In this document: piece after piece, positions 53,425 through 64,000 of the stretch
Position numbering within the stretch: position 1 is the first letter of the stretch
Layout: the number at the start of each line of letters is the position of its first letter
From: Lactarius indigo
Taxonomy: Eukaryota > Basidiomycota > Agaricomycetes > Russulales > Russulaceae
Length of the DNA stretch: 64,000 nt
Direction of reading: 5' to 3'
Assembly: GCA_025766275.1 (NCBI GenBank)
Contig: JAFKAC010000061.1
Coordinates: 62,001 to 126,000 of the forward strand
The notes under the pieces: model-generated
What the model saw: only the letters and a program-made list of their open reading frames with translations
Told to the model about the DNA's origin: nothing
Database searches by the model: none
Translations under genes and position numbers: made by a program

Positions 53425-54155
53425 GGTGGCGTTGGTATTGATACTGAGGTGGCTGGGGTGTCTGTACGTGTCAGGCAAGTGTAGTAAAGTACTGATCCTT
53501 GCAGTGGCACCAAGCTGTGGTATCATCCCGAACCGCGCACATCAACTCTACATTGGAGTCGCAATACCAAGGACGTTATACGCGGTTGACGTATGGGGAA
53601 GTCACGCCGCAAAGAACAAAACATCAAGTGAAATTGGGAAGATAAAAAGACGAAGAAACAAGCTGAACTCCATACAAAGAGACGGCAGCCTAGCCATCAC
53701 AGGCGGGCTTCGCACCTCTCCAACTGACATGCTTAACGCACATGCAGACACCATCCCGATGCAGCTCAAAATAGAAAAACATCTCTTCAGGGAAACATCC
53801 CGCATCGCAACGCTACCTCTGGAGCACCCCCTTTACAAACCCACAAGAAAAGCCACAAACAAGAACATCAAGAGACACAAGTCCCCCTTCACGACCTCAT
53901 GCAAACGTTCAACATCAAGCCAAACGAATTCGAAACAATTCCGGCCATAGGAACAAACCCAGCAACGGCACACAGGAGACCATTGAGCATTGAAATAGTG
54001 AGCAACAAAGAAGCATCCAAGAAAGCTGACAAAGAAGGGAGCAAGGAAATCAAATTCTACTCAGATGGCTCGGCACATGAAGGGAAGGTCGGCGCTGCCA
54101 CCATCCTGCTCAGACCAGGCAACGACCCACACGCACTACACTTCCACCTGGGTTA
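53425..54155 (+). pseudogene. LINE fragment: end of reverse transcriptase and start of RNase H
   Basis: The first block contains HQLYIGVAIPRTLYAVDVWG, a pattern found after the RT fingers and thumb of Tad-like non-LTR retrotransposons, followed by NSIQRDGSLAITGGLRTSP. A frame change near 53900-53950 leads into an RNase H start, IKFYSDGSAHEGKVGAATIL (54049-54110), with the first catalytic Asp. Homology stops at HFHLG near 54152, where the minisatellite begins. Both ends are missing. Confidence 0.75.
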
Positions 54156-54159
54156 TGTA

Positions 54160-54950
54160 TGTCTTGTCTTGTCACTGGACCAAACCTGGACTATGTGTAC
54201 TGGAAAGAGCTGGTCTGTGTGTGTGTGTATGTGGCGTCTTGGACGCCTGTGCACACATTACATCCTGACTCTCAAACATCCAGTATGTCATATATGTCAT
54301 GTCTTGTCACTGGACCAAACCTGGACTATGTGTACTGGAAAGAGCTGGTCTGTGTGTATGTGCGTGGCATCCTGGACGCCCGTACACGCATCACGCTCTG
54401 ACTCTCAAACATCCAGTATGTCATATATGTCATGTCTTGTCACTGGACCAAACCTGGACTATGTGTACTGGAAAGAGCTGGTCTGTGTGTGTGTGTGTAT
54501 GTGGCGTCTTGGATGCCTGTGCACACATTACATCCTGACTCTCAAACATCCAGTATGTCATATATGTCATGTCTTGTCACTGGACCAAACCTGGACTATG
54601 TGTACTGGAAAGAGCTGGTCTGTGTGTATGTGCGTGGCATCCTGGACGCCCGTACACGCATCACGCTCTGACTCTCAAACATCCAGTATGTCATATATGT
54701 CATGTCTTGTCACTGGACCAAACCTGGACTATGCGTACTGGAAAGAGCTGGTCTGTGTGTATGTGCATGGCGTCCTGGACGCCCGTACACGCATCACGCT
54801 CTGACTCTCAAACATCCAGTATGTCATATATGTCATGTCTTGTCACTGGACCAAACCTGGACTATGCGTACTGGATAGAGCTGGTCTGTGTGTATGTGTG
54901 TGGCGTCCTGGACACCTGTACACACATCACGTCCTGACTCTCAAGATCCC
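54160..54950. repeat. Palindromic minisatellite, locus 2 (six units of 133 bp)
   Basis: The core GGCGTCCTGGACGCC or a close variant starts at 54233, 54366, 54503, 54636, 54769 and 54902, with spacings of 133, 137, 133, 133 and 133. Unit sequence after the core includes TGTGCACACATTACATCCTGACT, GTATGTCATATATGTCATGTC and GGACCAAACCTGGACTATG. The 137-bp unit has two extra GT pairs. The array begins inside a broken LINE RNase H and ends about 470 bp before the 899-codon gene. Small reading frames in it are by-products of the repeat. Confidence 0.93.
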
Positions 54951-55418
54951 TTCCCTGTGTTAAACTATGTGTCATGCCTTGTCCAACTGGACTAACTTAC
55001 ACAGGCCGGAATGGGTCCATGTGTGCCCCCACAGGATAACCATAGTGGCTTACTAGACAAATCGATTACTCAGCCAGGCCAACATTGGTTTGCTTATTTC
55101 CACACACCTTGTGGCAGATCAAGTAGAACGTACCGATGAGCTCACACATCCCGCATATGACTCTATAACTACCTAGGTACTCTAACATATTTTGCAAATT
55201 TATGTCAAGTAAACTACGTTCTATCTAACCCATCTTGGCAATGACCCTCCTGGTCACGGCCTATACCTAAAAAGCACTGTGAAAAAAACAACTGCCCACA
55301 TACCCCCATGGTTTATAAAGTCTTTGACAGTCAGCGACCTCATTGCATCTTCTTTCCCCCCATTTGAGCACCTCTCAGGTTTCCCTCAGGCATTCCTCCT
55401 TCGTAATCTATTCGAAAA
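54951..55418. promoter_or_regulatory. Upstream region of the 899-codon gene
   Basis: The sequence is unique between the array and the ATG at 55419. TTTATAAAG at 55312-55320 is a plausible TATA box about 100 bp upstream of the start codon. No other feature is recognised. Confidence 0.45.
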
Positions 55419-58228
55419 ATGGCCTTCCCACACAACACATTGCCCACCGAGCAGTTCACCCTCGAAGAGTTCACCATCTTGATGGAAGATGCTGCATCAC
55501 GCGAGCCAATGGAATACATTAACACTGCTCTCTGTGGTCGATTCCTCATTGATCAAGTACCACACCGTGCCTCCATCAATGCTAGACAAGGGCTCCATCC
55601 CCCGGCTATACCACGTTTCACAAGAGACTTTGATTCTGCCATTGGGGTTACTCGCAACTTGCCTTACACGAGTCCATTCAATGTTTTTCCAGTTGCAAGT
55701 TTTAGGGACACCCTTACGAAACCAAACCATGTCAAAGGTCCAATTTTTTTACCAGATGTGAGTACTGTATATCCTTGGTAACGTAGTTGTACTTTGTCCT
55801 TACTCCATCGATTCTCAGGGAAAGGTGACCTATGCCCCCCTCGAGAAAATCCCTAATTGCGCCTTCAGTACTGTCGGGAGTAGGCATCTCACAAGGATAT
55901 TCTTCCCAAGTCTGTACAGTGCATCTGTGATGCCATGCCTGCGCCAGGAGCAACTCGCAAAACTCTATGATGACTGCATCCGGCCTGCAGTCATGGAGGT
56001 CATACCAACCCAGGCGAGCCATTGGCCTGTCAACTATCACAGTGCCATGGTACAATCACAGGATACTGCTGGCCGTCGACACCTTGGCTCTTTGGCGGTC
56101 CCTCCTATCTTCCTCGTAGAGTTTTGTACGGCTCTGACAAATCGTCTGGACGACATCCCCGAATTTGAGATGGCATATTTCGGACATGAACTTAGAGGGC
56201 TCAAAGGTGGTACTGCTCATGATGACGAAGGAACACTTCCTGAAGAAGCCTTCAATACATTCTTTGAGCATGTGGATACAGCACGTATTGACCAAGATAA
56301 CTGGCTTGTCGACGTTGGACTGGAGGTCTATGATCCGGGAATGGTCGTTCAATGGTCAAGACACTGCCACCCAGCAATTCTCAGGTACCTGATGCCTTTG
56401 TTGAGCGATGCAGAGATAGCGGCATTGCAGAGACGAAAGACGTTCCATCTCGACAATGTCTCCCAACTGGATGACTTTGCAGGCTTCCGTTGCGAACCTG
56501 GCCCATTCGGGGGGAGGAATGACATCAACTACATCAATGTCTACACCACAGACAAATGCCCAACATATCAGCTCCACCAAGGTATCTGGAGGCGCCGGAG
56601 GTGCAAGGAGCTCTTCCCGAAGATGCTCGAGAAGCTGGTAGACCAGCTCGAAAAAATGTCGGAGACATACAAGGCTTGTGCTGGTAGCATGGGCCAGAAA
56701 CCCCAAGAAGGTTGCGCTCGTCTCGAAATTCGCGTCCCATTGGTACTCGCCCAAGATGCTCTTAGAAGTGCACCTGAGGACATTATCGCAGGGTGGACTT
56801 ACACATTGTCGCCAATTATGTGGTGGTGAGATCTTCCGTCAATTTATGCATGGTCATCCTCATATGATATCTAGGCACTTCAAATATTTTCGCATGGGTG
56901 CAATATATACTGCACTGGGTATGTTGATGGAGACACCAGTCCGATACAGACCGATGCGCTCGTCACTCACCCTTGGTGCCATCCTCATCTACATGTTGAA
57001 TGCCATCAACTACCGTCCAGCAGAAGGGCGAGTGGAGACAGAGCTCACACAAACTTGTTGCTGGAACCTCTACGAAACGGAGCCTCATGAGGATTCTGAC
57101 CCGGTGCCCATTATGCTGGCCCATGGTCTCTATTTCATCTCAGGCATCACACTACAGCAAGGAGTTGCTCTGCAAATGGGAGGAGGTGACAGTATTGCCA
57201 TGGATTCCATTTGCTGGCTGTATGGCATCGCCGATGAGCAAGACTTCAACATCAGATTCAATGTCAAGTCCTGGCACGGTAATTCACAGGAGAGGAACAA
57301 AAACCGCATTCAAAACCGTCGGAAGCATCCTGTAGACATACGGCATGTCGTGGCTGATGAAGAGTTGAAAGCTCGAGATAGGACCCTCAGTGATCAAGGC
57401 ATTGCCATGATGCCCCTGCCTCAAGAGGCCGGTCCTGATATTGCCCCTCTGGATGTAGATCAGACGGATGAAGGTCAGGGTGGCTCAGAAAGCATCGACG
57501 ATATCATCGCACGGATCTGGAGGCAGTTCCCTTACGATCTCCTCGAAAATGCACCCAATCGCAGGTCCAACCGTGAATCAAGCCATCTACTCATGACAAA
57601 TGAAGAGCGGAAAGAAGCAACCACCAAGATCTTCAAGAACACCGACCTTCGGAGGCTGTTCTCTCGAGTGGTAGTCAAGGTCGTGAGTCCCAAGGACTGG
57701 GAGAACCTCCAGTTCAGAAGGTTTTTCCCATCAAAGGGATTTGTGCCCCCAACACGCTTCCAAAACTTCCCGTATATGCTATACTTTCAATTGTGGAACA
57801 CTCTGATGGAGAGGTTGACTGAGGATGATTCCAAAATTGTCCGCAGATCGATTTGGAAAGAATTCAGGACCTTTCAATGGCTCCCATTGACAGACACAGA
57901 TCGAGTATGGAACACAAAGAAGGTGACGGGACCGCAATGGACACACCTCCCATTTGATGACAACAAACCTGTGGTACGAATCGCACTCAATCAGACCCTA
58001 GTGCAGGATGCCAATCGGGTTTGGTTGTTTGGGAACAACTCCAAGGACAACTCTGATGAGTGTGTAGCAAATTCTGATGAATTTGTGGCACATTCCGATG
58101 ACTCTGACTGGGGATCGGATTCAGACATAGAAATTGTGGAAGAGAACCGAGAACATGTGAGTGCTGATGATGAGGGGGGATCAGATATGGAAATAGAAAT
58201 CGTAGAAGAGTATCATGCACATGCATAA
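55419..58228 (+). CDS. Large intact protein of unknown function, 899 codons including stop (three exons)
   Basis: ATG 55419 (MAFPHNTLPTEQFTLEEFTI). Exons are 55419-55757, 55819-56742 and 56792-58228. The introns are 61 bp (GTGAGTACT...TCTCAG) and 49 bp (GTACTCGCC...TCGCAG), both in phase 0, and no stop interrupts the joined frame. Notable parts: VPPIFLVEFCTALTNRLDDI, RHCHPAILRYLMPLLSDAEI, a possible hydrophobic helix (SLTLGAILIYMLNAINY), HGLYFISGITLQQGVALQMG, a basic patch (ERNKNRIQNRRKHPVDIR), and a tail of about 70 residues rich in Asp/Glu/Ser (SDSDIEIVEENREHVSADDE). I recognise no catalytic domain. I recall similar proteins as repeated hypothetical genes in Agaricomycetes, but without an assigned role. 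It lies between two blocks of the same palindromic minisatellite. A transposon-borne gene is one possibility, not shown. Confidence 0.8.
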
Positions 58229-58329
58229 AATTATATCCATCACTGTGTCACCTTCAAATTTGACCCTTTCTCTCAGCTCGCTAGTCACACACATTTGCAG
58301 TGGCATGCTCAACACGGAGCTCCAAGCTT

Positions 58330-58800
58330 GTCTCCTTTGTAAACTTGTGATCTGCTCGACCTCAAGAGTCAAGACGTGAGACTTAAGTGTGCACAGGTGT
58401 CCAGGATGCCGCTCACACATGCCAGCTCTTTTAGACCCACATAGTAGTCCTGTTGAACAAGATACAACACATGACACACTGGAAGGAAGAGACTTCGGCG
58501 GTCAGGATGTGGAGTGTGCATAGGCGTCCAGGACGCCACTCACACACACTGGCTTTTCCAGACCATGCAGTCCAGTTGGACAAGATAAAACACACATAAT
58601 AGACTAAAAGGAAAGGATTTGAGAATTAAGACGTGAAGTGTGCTCAGGCGTCCAGGACGCCACCCTCACATACAGGCTCTTTCCGGTCCATGCAGTCCAG
58701 TTGGACAAGACACGACACGCATGACACATTCATAGAATAGAACTTTGAAAATCAGGACATGATGTATGCACAAGCATCCAGGACACCATGCATACACACT
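58330..58800. repeat. Palindromic minisatellite, locus 3a (four units, reverse orientation)
   Basis: Cores at 58396, 58523, 58647 and 58773 (GGCGTCCAGGACGCC and variants) have spacings of 127, 124 and 126. The text around each core (ATGTGGAGTGTGCATA before; ACTCACACACACTGGC after) is the reverse complement of the units at 54160-54950. It lies just downstream of the 899-codon gene. Confidence 0.9.
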
Positions 58801-59890
58801 GGTGATGCATGTTATATCTTGTCCAACAGGACTTCACGGTCAGAAAGAGCCAAGCGTGTGTGGGTGGCGTCCTGGATTCCTGTGCACACTTCATGTCTCA
58901 ACCGTCAAGGTTCTTCCTTGACTGTGCTATGCATGTCATATATTATCCAACAGGACTGTGTGGCCTAGAATAGAGCCAGTGTGTGTGAGTGGCGTCCTGG
59001 ACGCCAGTGCACACATCACATCCCGACTCTCGAAGTCTCTTCCTTGAGTGCATTATGTGTGTCATATCTCATCCAACTGGACTGTGCAGTCCAGAAAGAG
59101 CCTGTGTGTGTGGGGGGCGTCCTGGACGCCTGTACACACTTCATGTCCTAACTCTCGGGGTTTCTTCCTTCCAGTGTGTCATGCATGTCATATCTTGTCC
59201 AACAGGACCATGTGACTTTGAAAGAGTCAGTGTGTGTGAGTGGCATCCTGGACGCCAGTGCACACATCACATCTCGACTCTCGAAGTCTCCCCCTTGAGT
59301 GCATTATGTGTGTCATATCTCATCCAACTGGACTGTGTAGTCCAGAAAGAGCCTGTGTGTGTGGGGGGCGTCCTGGACGCCTGTACACACTTCATGTCCT
59401 AACTCTCAGGGTTTCTTCCTTCCAGTGTGTCATGCATGTCATATCTTGTCCAACAGGACCATGTGACTTTGAAAGAGTCAGCGTGTGTGAGTGGCGTCCT
59501 GGACGCCTGTACACACTTCATGTCCTAACTCTTGGGGTTTCTTCCTTCCAATGTGTCATGCATGTCATATCTTGTCCAACAGGACCATGTGAGTTTGAAA
59601 GAGTTAGCGTGTGTGAGTGGCATCCTGGACGCCAGTGCACACATCACATCCCAACTCTCGAAGTCTCTTCCTTGAGTGCAATATGTGTGCCATATCTTGT
59701 CCAACTAAACTGTGTGGTCCAGAAAGAGCCTGTGTGTGGGGGGGGCGTCCTGGACGCCTGTGCACACTTCACTCCCTGACTGTCAAGTCTCTTTCTTCCA
59801 GTGTGTCATGCGTGCCATTTCTTGCCCAACAGGACTGCAAAGGTCCAAAAGGGCCAGTATGTGTATGTGTGTGGCATCTTGGATGCTTGT
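58801..59890. repeat. Palindromic minisatellite, locus 3b (nine units, forward orientation)
   Basis: Cores start at about 58865, 58991, 59117, 59242, 59367, 59493, 59619, 59744 and 59873, a spacing of 125-129 bp. Two unit types tend to alternate: one with CTCGAAGTCTCTTCCTTGAGTG and GTCCAGAAAGAGCC, the other with GGGTTTCTTCCTTCCAGTG and GACTTTGAAAGAGTC. This gives a higher-order repeat of about 251 bp. Orientation flips relative to locus 3a at about 58800. Confidence 0.93.
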
Positions 59891-62030
59891 GCACACTCAG
59901 TAAAAAAGGAAAAACCAGAATTAGTCATTGGCAGTCCAGAGTTGTCAGCCATGGGTCGCTGTGAGTCTAGTTCAGGTCAAGCGGCAATCAAAAATTTTGC
60001 AAAGTCTGGCCAAGTCAGATGAAAGTCATTTCATAGTCAGATCTAGTCAGACCTAGAGTCACAGAAAACTGGCGAAAACTGGCAATAGTTAGGGTGAAAG
60101 ATTGTCTTTTTTCTTACATAATGAAACTTGCCTTACTGTAATCCGATATTTCGATCATCTGCACAACTCGAAGCTACAATGTCTATTGAATACGACTAAT
60201 CCTGACAACACCAATGGAAACAAAACAAAACAAAACAAACAAAACAAGGCAACAACAAGGCGGATGGTACTGGAGGCAATGGCTGGGGGAACATGGGCAG
60301 CCCACTGGCAGACATAGCATGAGTCTTTCCCTTTACCCTAGATACTGCTAGCTCGCTCATCTATTCCTTCTCTTATCTCTCTGGGGCAGAATCCTCTTAT
60401 GCAAACCATATCGGCGTTGGTATCTGCATTCCTGGGGGCTGCATCGTCATAGCATCGATATTGGTCTCTGCGTCAGCCTCACCCAGGCCATTCCTATCAC
60501 CGACCGTTCTTCCAACCATTCCCTCTCCTTCCCTCGAATCCCTTCAAGCACCGTCTCCAACAACACTCTCAAGACCGGTTTGTTCTCACCAAGCGTGCTG
60601 AATGAGGCTCACTCTAAGTCGCAGGAGTAATTCGCGTTGTTGCTTCTCATCTGGCTGAGGAACCCATGCAATCATCGTACTGGTCCCATGCTCGTCGCGA
60701 CACCCCATGTCAGTTCCCCAGAGACTTTCCCACAACCATCAGTAATCATTAATCATCATTGATCCTGGATTCTTTCTTTCTCTACCCATCAGACGACATC
60801 TCCACTGTCAACTCTCCTTCTGACATAGGGACTGTTCCAACAGTCTCTCCCAGCACGAGCAGAGTGAGCACCGGGAACATTCCGCTACTGGCATCTTTGT
60901 CAAGCCCCTCTCTCCTGGCCAGTGAGTTACCGTCTGAGAGGCCGATAGTTGAACTGCTGTGGCCAATATCTACAACAAGATCCATTAGTTCTGTTCTGCC
61001 ATCATTTCCTGGTCCTTCTCCCATTGGCCCTCCGGGGTTGTTGCCGACTATATCGCTATTAACATTAATTACTGAGCCTATGCCAAGCAGCATTTCATCA
61101 CGCCGTCCTGTGAGTCCTCAAGCCTCCTCGAGCCCCTCAACCCTACGTATCTGCCCACACAACTAAAAATCCATGCAGTGACATGCGCAAAGGCCATCCC
61201 TGGAAAACCTTCTGACTTTCCTAATTGTGAGAACAGGATGGTGGACTTACCGATCAAGAAATGCAGTTGTCACCAATTACACTGAAGGAGTTGCTGCGGA
61301 GGCGACGCAGGCAGCTAACTTCCTTTCCTTACTGAGAGCTTCGTATTTCTGGTGTGATGTCTGGGTCAGCGTGTTTTTGGTATCTCATAAGATGCATGTA
61401 CCTTTCTTGTCCCAGAGTCAACACTGTCCCACACAGCTTTGAAGCTGGACTTTGTCACGGAATGGTCTTTAAGGTAGTCGCACGCAAAAAGATTCCTAGC
61501 AGAAGGGAAATGTCAGAGAGAGGGTAAATGGAAAAAATGATCTCATACCGTGCTGTTAGGAGGTTGGGATCTGCAATCATGAGCTTTTTGGACTTCGAAC
61601 CTTTCGAGGTAGGCATTGCAGCTGAAGACGACACAGCATCCAGCTCCTTGGCAGGGACTTGAAACAACGGTTTGGGGATCAAAATGCCAGCCCTTTAAAT
61701 TGTAGTCAGCCATCATTCAATTGAGAACAGAAGTAGGCACGTACAATGGGTTTACCTGTGAGAAATACAATAAATCAGTCAGTATATGCTAGCTTCGGAT
61801 GAGAGAATAACTTACACTGTCACGGTTCAGTCGGACTGTCTGTGACTTATCGGGTTCAGTCGTAGCCCAAAGGCAATGGGAAAGCAGAGTCGAGGGTCAC
61901 AGGTTAAGTGACCAGAGGGAGGGAGAACTTGGCAGGTGAGTGAGAGGGGAATCTGAAGGTTTAAACAAGTAGACTGTATTCAAGGAGTCAAGGACTAAGA
62001 GTAGACAAAGTATTGTACTACTCAGACTAC
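59891..62030. other. Region without a firmly supported gene
   Basis: 60214-60247 is an (AAAAC)n microsatellite. A Ser/Pro/Leu-rich open frame at 60759-61166 and a minus-strand frame at 61682-61455 (contains MPTSKGSKSKKLMIADPNLL and a donor-like GTATGAGAT) may be exons of unknown genes. Neither resembles a family I know. The copia LTR starts at 62031. Confidence 0.35.
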
Positions 62031-62646
62031 TGATGAACAGCACACATAGATAGCATACTCACAGAGGGACAAAGTGTTCTGTGGTGAGATAGGCTGGGTG
62101 GCTGGAAGCAGCAACAGGGAAGTCTTGACAAGGTAAAGCAAGAGTATCTGGCACACAGCAGTGAGAGAACTGATAATGGTATTACAGGGAAGGAGACATA
62201 CCTGGCACACAGCAGTGAGAGAACTGATGTGGACCAGGGCGTACAAGCAGTCTACTTATACTGTACAGAGCCGTGACACTAATACAAGGAAAGTAACTAC
62301 AGGTCACAGAATACAAGGAGCGCATTGTTCTACAACAGGACAAAGGAGTGTGCATATGGAGAACAAGCCGTATGGAACAAGAAGAGTCCAGACCAAGATG
62401 ATATCATAATGACATCACAATAAAGATATATCTAAAGAAAGAACAAGGACGTAGTACAATGACAAGTCCAGAGTAGTCTACATGATGTCATAGTACATGA
62501 TGTCATAGGTGACGCAATGATAAGTAATAGATTGTACAGATCAAAAAGTATCTAATCTACAAGTTCTGTATATCTAATCTATAGCAGTCCATGCTGCAAG
62601 TCCGGTCCGTGTGAGCCGCTAAGTGCGCAAGGGTCACTTATCAACA
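62031..62646 (-). repeat. 3' LTR of a Ty1/copia element
   Basis: On the minus strand it starts TGTTGATAAGTGACCC at 62646, after the purine tract ATCATGGGGAGA, and ends GCTGTTCATCA at 62031. It matches the solo LTR at 33058-33687 over its whole length. The block CAGTTCTCTCACTGCTGTGTG occurs twice about 60 bp apart. The other LTR of the element lies outside the window. Confidence 0.93.
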
Positions 62647-62665
62647 TCTCCCCATGATCTACAAT

Positions 62666-64000
62666 CTAAGTACACACAAGTCCCATGTCATCGTTATGCT
62701 TCTGTAGCAGGACACGCGGTAGTGACTTTGTGAAGCCGTCCGCAACCATATCCACAGTGGGAGTTCTAATGAGGGTGATGGTCCCCTTTTCGATGTACTC
62801 CCTGATAACATGATGCCGTATGGCAATGTGCTTAGACCGTCTCCCAGTGACAGGGTTCAAGGCCAAGTCAATGGCACCTTTATTGTCACCATGCAGTGGG
62901 ATGGGGTCGTCGACCTCGTACCCGAGTTCCGTGAGGAAGCTCTGATACCACGCAGCCTGGTTGGCCGCGTCGGTCATGGCCATGTATTCCGCTTCCGTTG
63001 TGTTTTGGGCAACAGTCTTTTGCTTGCGCGAAGACCAGCTTATTGCACCGTTAGCTAGTAGGAACACATAACCAGAGGTGGAGTGGCGGTCATCAGTCTG
63101 ATCAGCCAGACTGGAATCAGTGTAGCCATGGAGGCCATCGCCATTGGCGCCATCATAGACAATACGCATATCCATAGTTCCTACTAGGTAGGATAGGACA
63201 TACTGCACAAGTCGCAGATGTTGAGGTGAAGGATTCGCTGCGTACTGCGCCAAACGTGACACAGCGAAAGAGATATCTGGCCTAGTGCCAATCTGCACAT
63301 AAAGCAGACTCCCAATCAAGGACTGGTAGTGAGAGATATCTGAGGCAGTTGCCTGCGACGTATGTTTAACCAGGTGCTCGTCAGCACCAGCGGGCAAGGG
63401 TGTGTTGTGTGGTGTGGCATCAGACATGCCAAAGCGTTCAAGGACATCCTTGATGTAGCCAGACTGATCTATTTCGATGCGTCTAAGGGAGCGGTTGCGC
63501 ACAATGCGCATACCAAGATAAGACTCTATCTCCCCGAGATCTGTCATCTCATAGCGTTCAGACAAGTCCGACTTCAAACGCTTGATACCACTCAGCGAGG
63601 GACCCAGTATAGTGATGTCGTCAACGTAGACAATAACGAAGAGTGGATCATACCCCTCCCGTTGAGGCATCACATATATGCCAGCATCAGCAAACGTCCG
63701 CTTAAAGCCGAGTGCAGTGAGCACTCCATGAAATTGCAAGTTCCATGCGCGGGAGGCCTGTTTGAGACCATAGATCGCCTTAACTAGGCGACACACCTTC
63801 GTCTCAGAGCCAGTGACAGTGAAACCTTGTGGCTGCTCCATGTAAATCTCCTCGTCAAGCACGCCATTGAGAAAAGCAGACTTAACATCCATCTGATGGA
63901 TGTGCCAGTCCTCCAGCGCGGCCAACGCCAGAAGTAAACGTAGCGACTCAAATCGTGCGACGGGAGAGAAGGTTTCATCAAAATCTACGCCAGGGATCTG
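62666..64000 (-). CDS. Ty1/copia Pol, C-terminal half (RT and RNase H), 5' end outside window
   Basis: The open minus-strand frame enters from the window edge (IPGVDFDETFSPVARFESLR) and runs to the stop at 62666. RT motifs are present: HQMDVKSAFLNGVLDEEIYM, IYGLKQASRAWN, VIVYVDDITILG (the catalytic YVDD) and DLGEIESYLGMRI. RNase H follows with GYTDSSLADQTDDRHSTSGY, SWSSRKQKTVAQNTTEAEYM and LHGDNKGAIDLA. There are no stops or frameshifts in the visible 445 codons, and the 3' LTR follows directly. Hence this could be a functional element. It is the family that left the solo LTR in the helicase gene. Confidence 0.95.
   Translation of the reverse strand, partial: QIPGVDFDETFSPVARFESLRLLLALAALEDWHIHQMDVKSAFLNGVLDEEIYMEQPQGFTVTGSETKVCRLVKAIYGLKQASRAWNLQFHGVLTALGFKRTFADAGIYVMPQREGYDPLFVIVYVDDITILGPSLSGIKRLKSDLSERYEMTDLGEIESYLGMRIVRNRSLRRIEIDQSGYIKDVLERFGMSDATPHNTPLPAGADEHLVKHTSQATASDISHYQSLIGSLLYVQIGTRPDISFAVSRLAQYAANPSPQHLRLVQYVLSYLVGTMDMRIVYDGANGDGLHGYTDSSLADQTDDRHSTSGYVFLLANGAISWSSRKQKTVAQNTTEAEYMAMTDAANQAAWYQSFLTELGYEVDDPIPLHGDNKGAIDLALNPVTGRRSKHIAIRHHVIREYIEKGTITLIRTPTVDMVADGFTKSLPRVLLQKHNDDMGLVCT

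Noticed and set aside
54159..54937. Overlapping small frames with MSCHWTKPGLCVLERAGLC-type peptides
   Set aside because: They are by-products of the 133-bp minisatellite, present in several frames with no sign of coding selection.
54160..59890. Starship- or Helitron-type giant element bounded by the minisatellite
   Set aside because: No tyrosine recombinase, Rep or captain-like domain is visible, and the outer borders lack defined ends. Only the opposed-repeat geometry is supported.
58989..59964. Cys-rich frames in the second minisatellite array
   Set aside because: They follow the repeat period (125-126 bp) and not a protein pattern.
60759..61166. Ser/Pro/Leu-rich frame as a gene
   Set aside because: The opposite strand is open over almost the same stretch, and I see no family resemblance or clear splice signals, so I list it only as a possibility.
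1..64000. tRNA or rRNA genes
   Set aside because: I looked for B-box-like GGTTCRANNCC and cloverleaf patterns. The few matches lie inside coding sequence, and none could be folded convincingly by eye.

Overview
The window looks like a chromosome segment from a basidiomycete, most likely an Agaricomycete. Genes are split by short GT-AG introns of about 45-65 bp. The recognisable families (Reb1-type Myb factor, WD40 protein with a C-terminal membrane anchor, SNF2-type helicase, DUF6589-like protein, Spt5/NGN-like protein, amino-acid permease first exon) fit that group. More than half of the sequence is transposable elements or tandem repeats, so this is a repeat-rich compartment.

Layout. 1-4279: degraded Ty3/gypsy chromovirus (element 1) with 3' LTR. 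4281-5785: minus-strand Ty1/copia fragment. 5853-8640: a 14-bp tandem repeat, an exon-like fragment, a truncated copia LTR and a 140/150-bp tandem array. 9057-15416: a host gene island with a WD40-TM protein, a small coiled-coil protein, a nine-exon Reb1-like Myb factor and a poorly understood minus-strand gene. 15478-16540: LINE 3' end with poly(A). 17203-20163: DUF6589-like pseudogene cut by a hairpin MITE. 20460-22602: NGN-like fragment and a GC-rich gene cut by an LTR. 22603-30394: near-complete gypsy element 2 (minus strand). 30445-30558: orphan first exon of an amino-acid permease. 32859-38212: SNF2-type helicase gene interrupted by a copia solo LTR. 38698-39080: palindromic minisatellite. 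40534-41139: inverted paralogue of the helicase N-terminus. 42369-43290: copia Gag-like start and a 138-bp tandem array. 45446-53332: complete, young gypsy element 3 with target-site duplication. 53425-54155: LINE fragment. 54160-59890: palindromic minisatellite arrays flanking an intact 899-codon gene of unknown function. 62031-64000: copia element running off the window edge.

How the parts work together. Gypsy elements 2 and 3 are one lineage. Each has Gag with a CCHC knuckle, a G GGA AAA slippery heptamer just before the gag stop, pol in the -1 frame with a chromodomain, and a sequence after the 5' LTR that is complementary to the likely transcript start, which implies Tf1-like self-priming. 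In all three gypsy elements the C-terminal tail of pol overlaps a second open frame (+1). Between elements 2 and 3 that frame is better conserved than pol itself. I regard this as the strongest candidate for an undescribed feature. The second candidate is a minisatellite built around the palindrome GGCGTCCWGGACGCC, found at three places and flanking the 899-codon gene in opposed orientations.

Limits. Family names come from recognising motifs and from memory. No database search, alignment program or expression data was available. Splice sites were read by eye, and percentages are hand counts.
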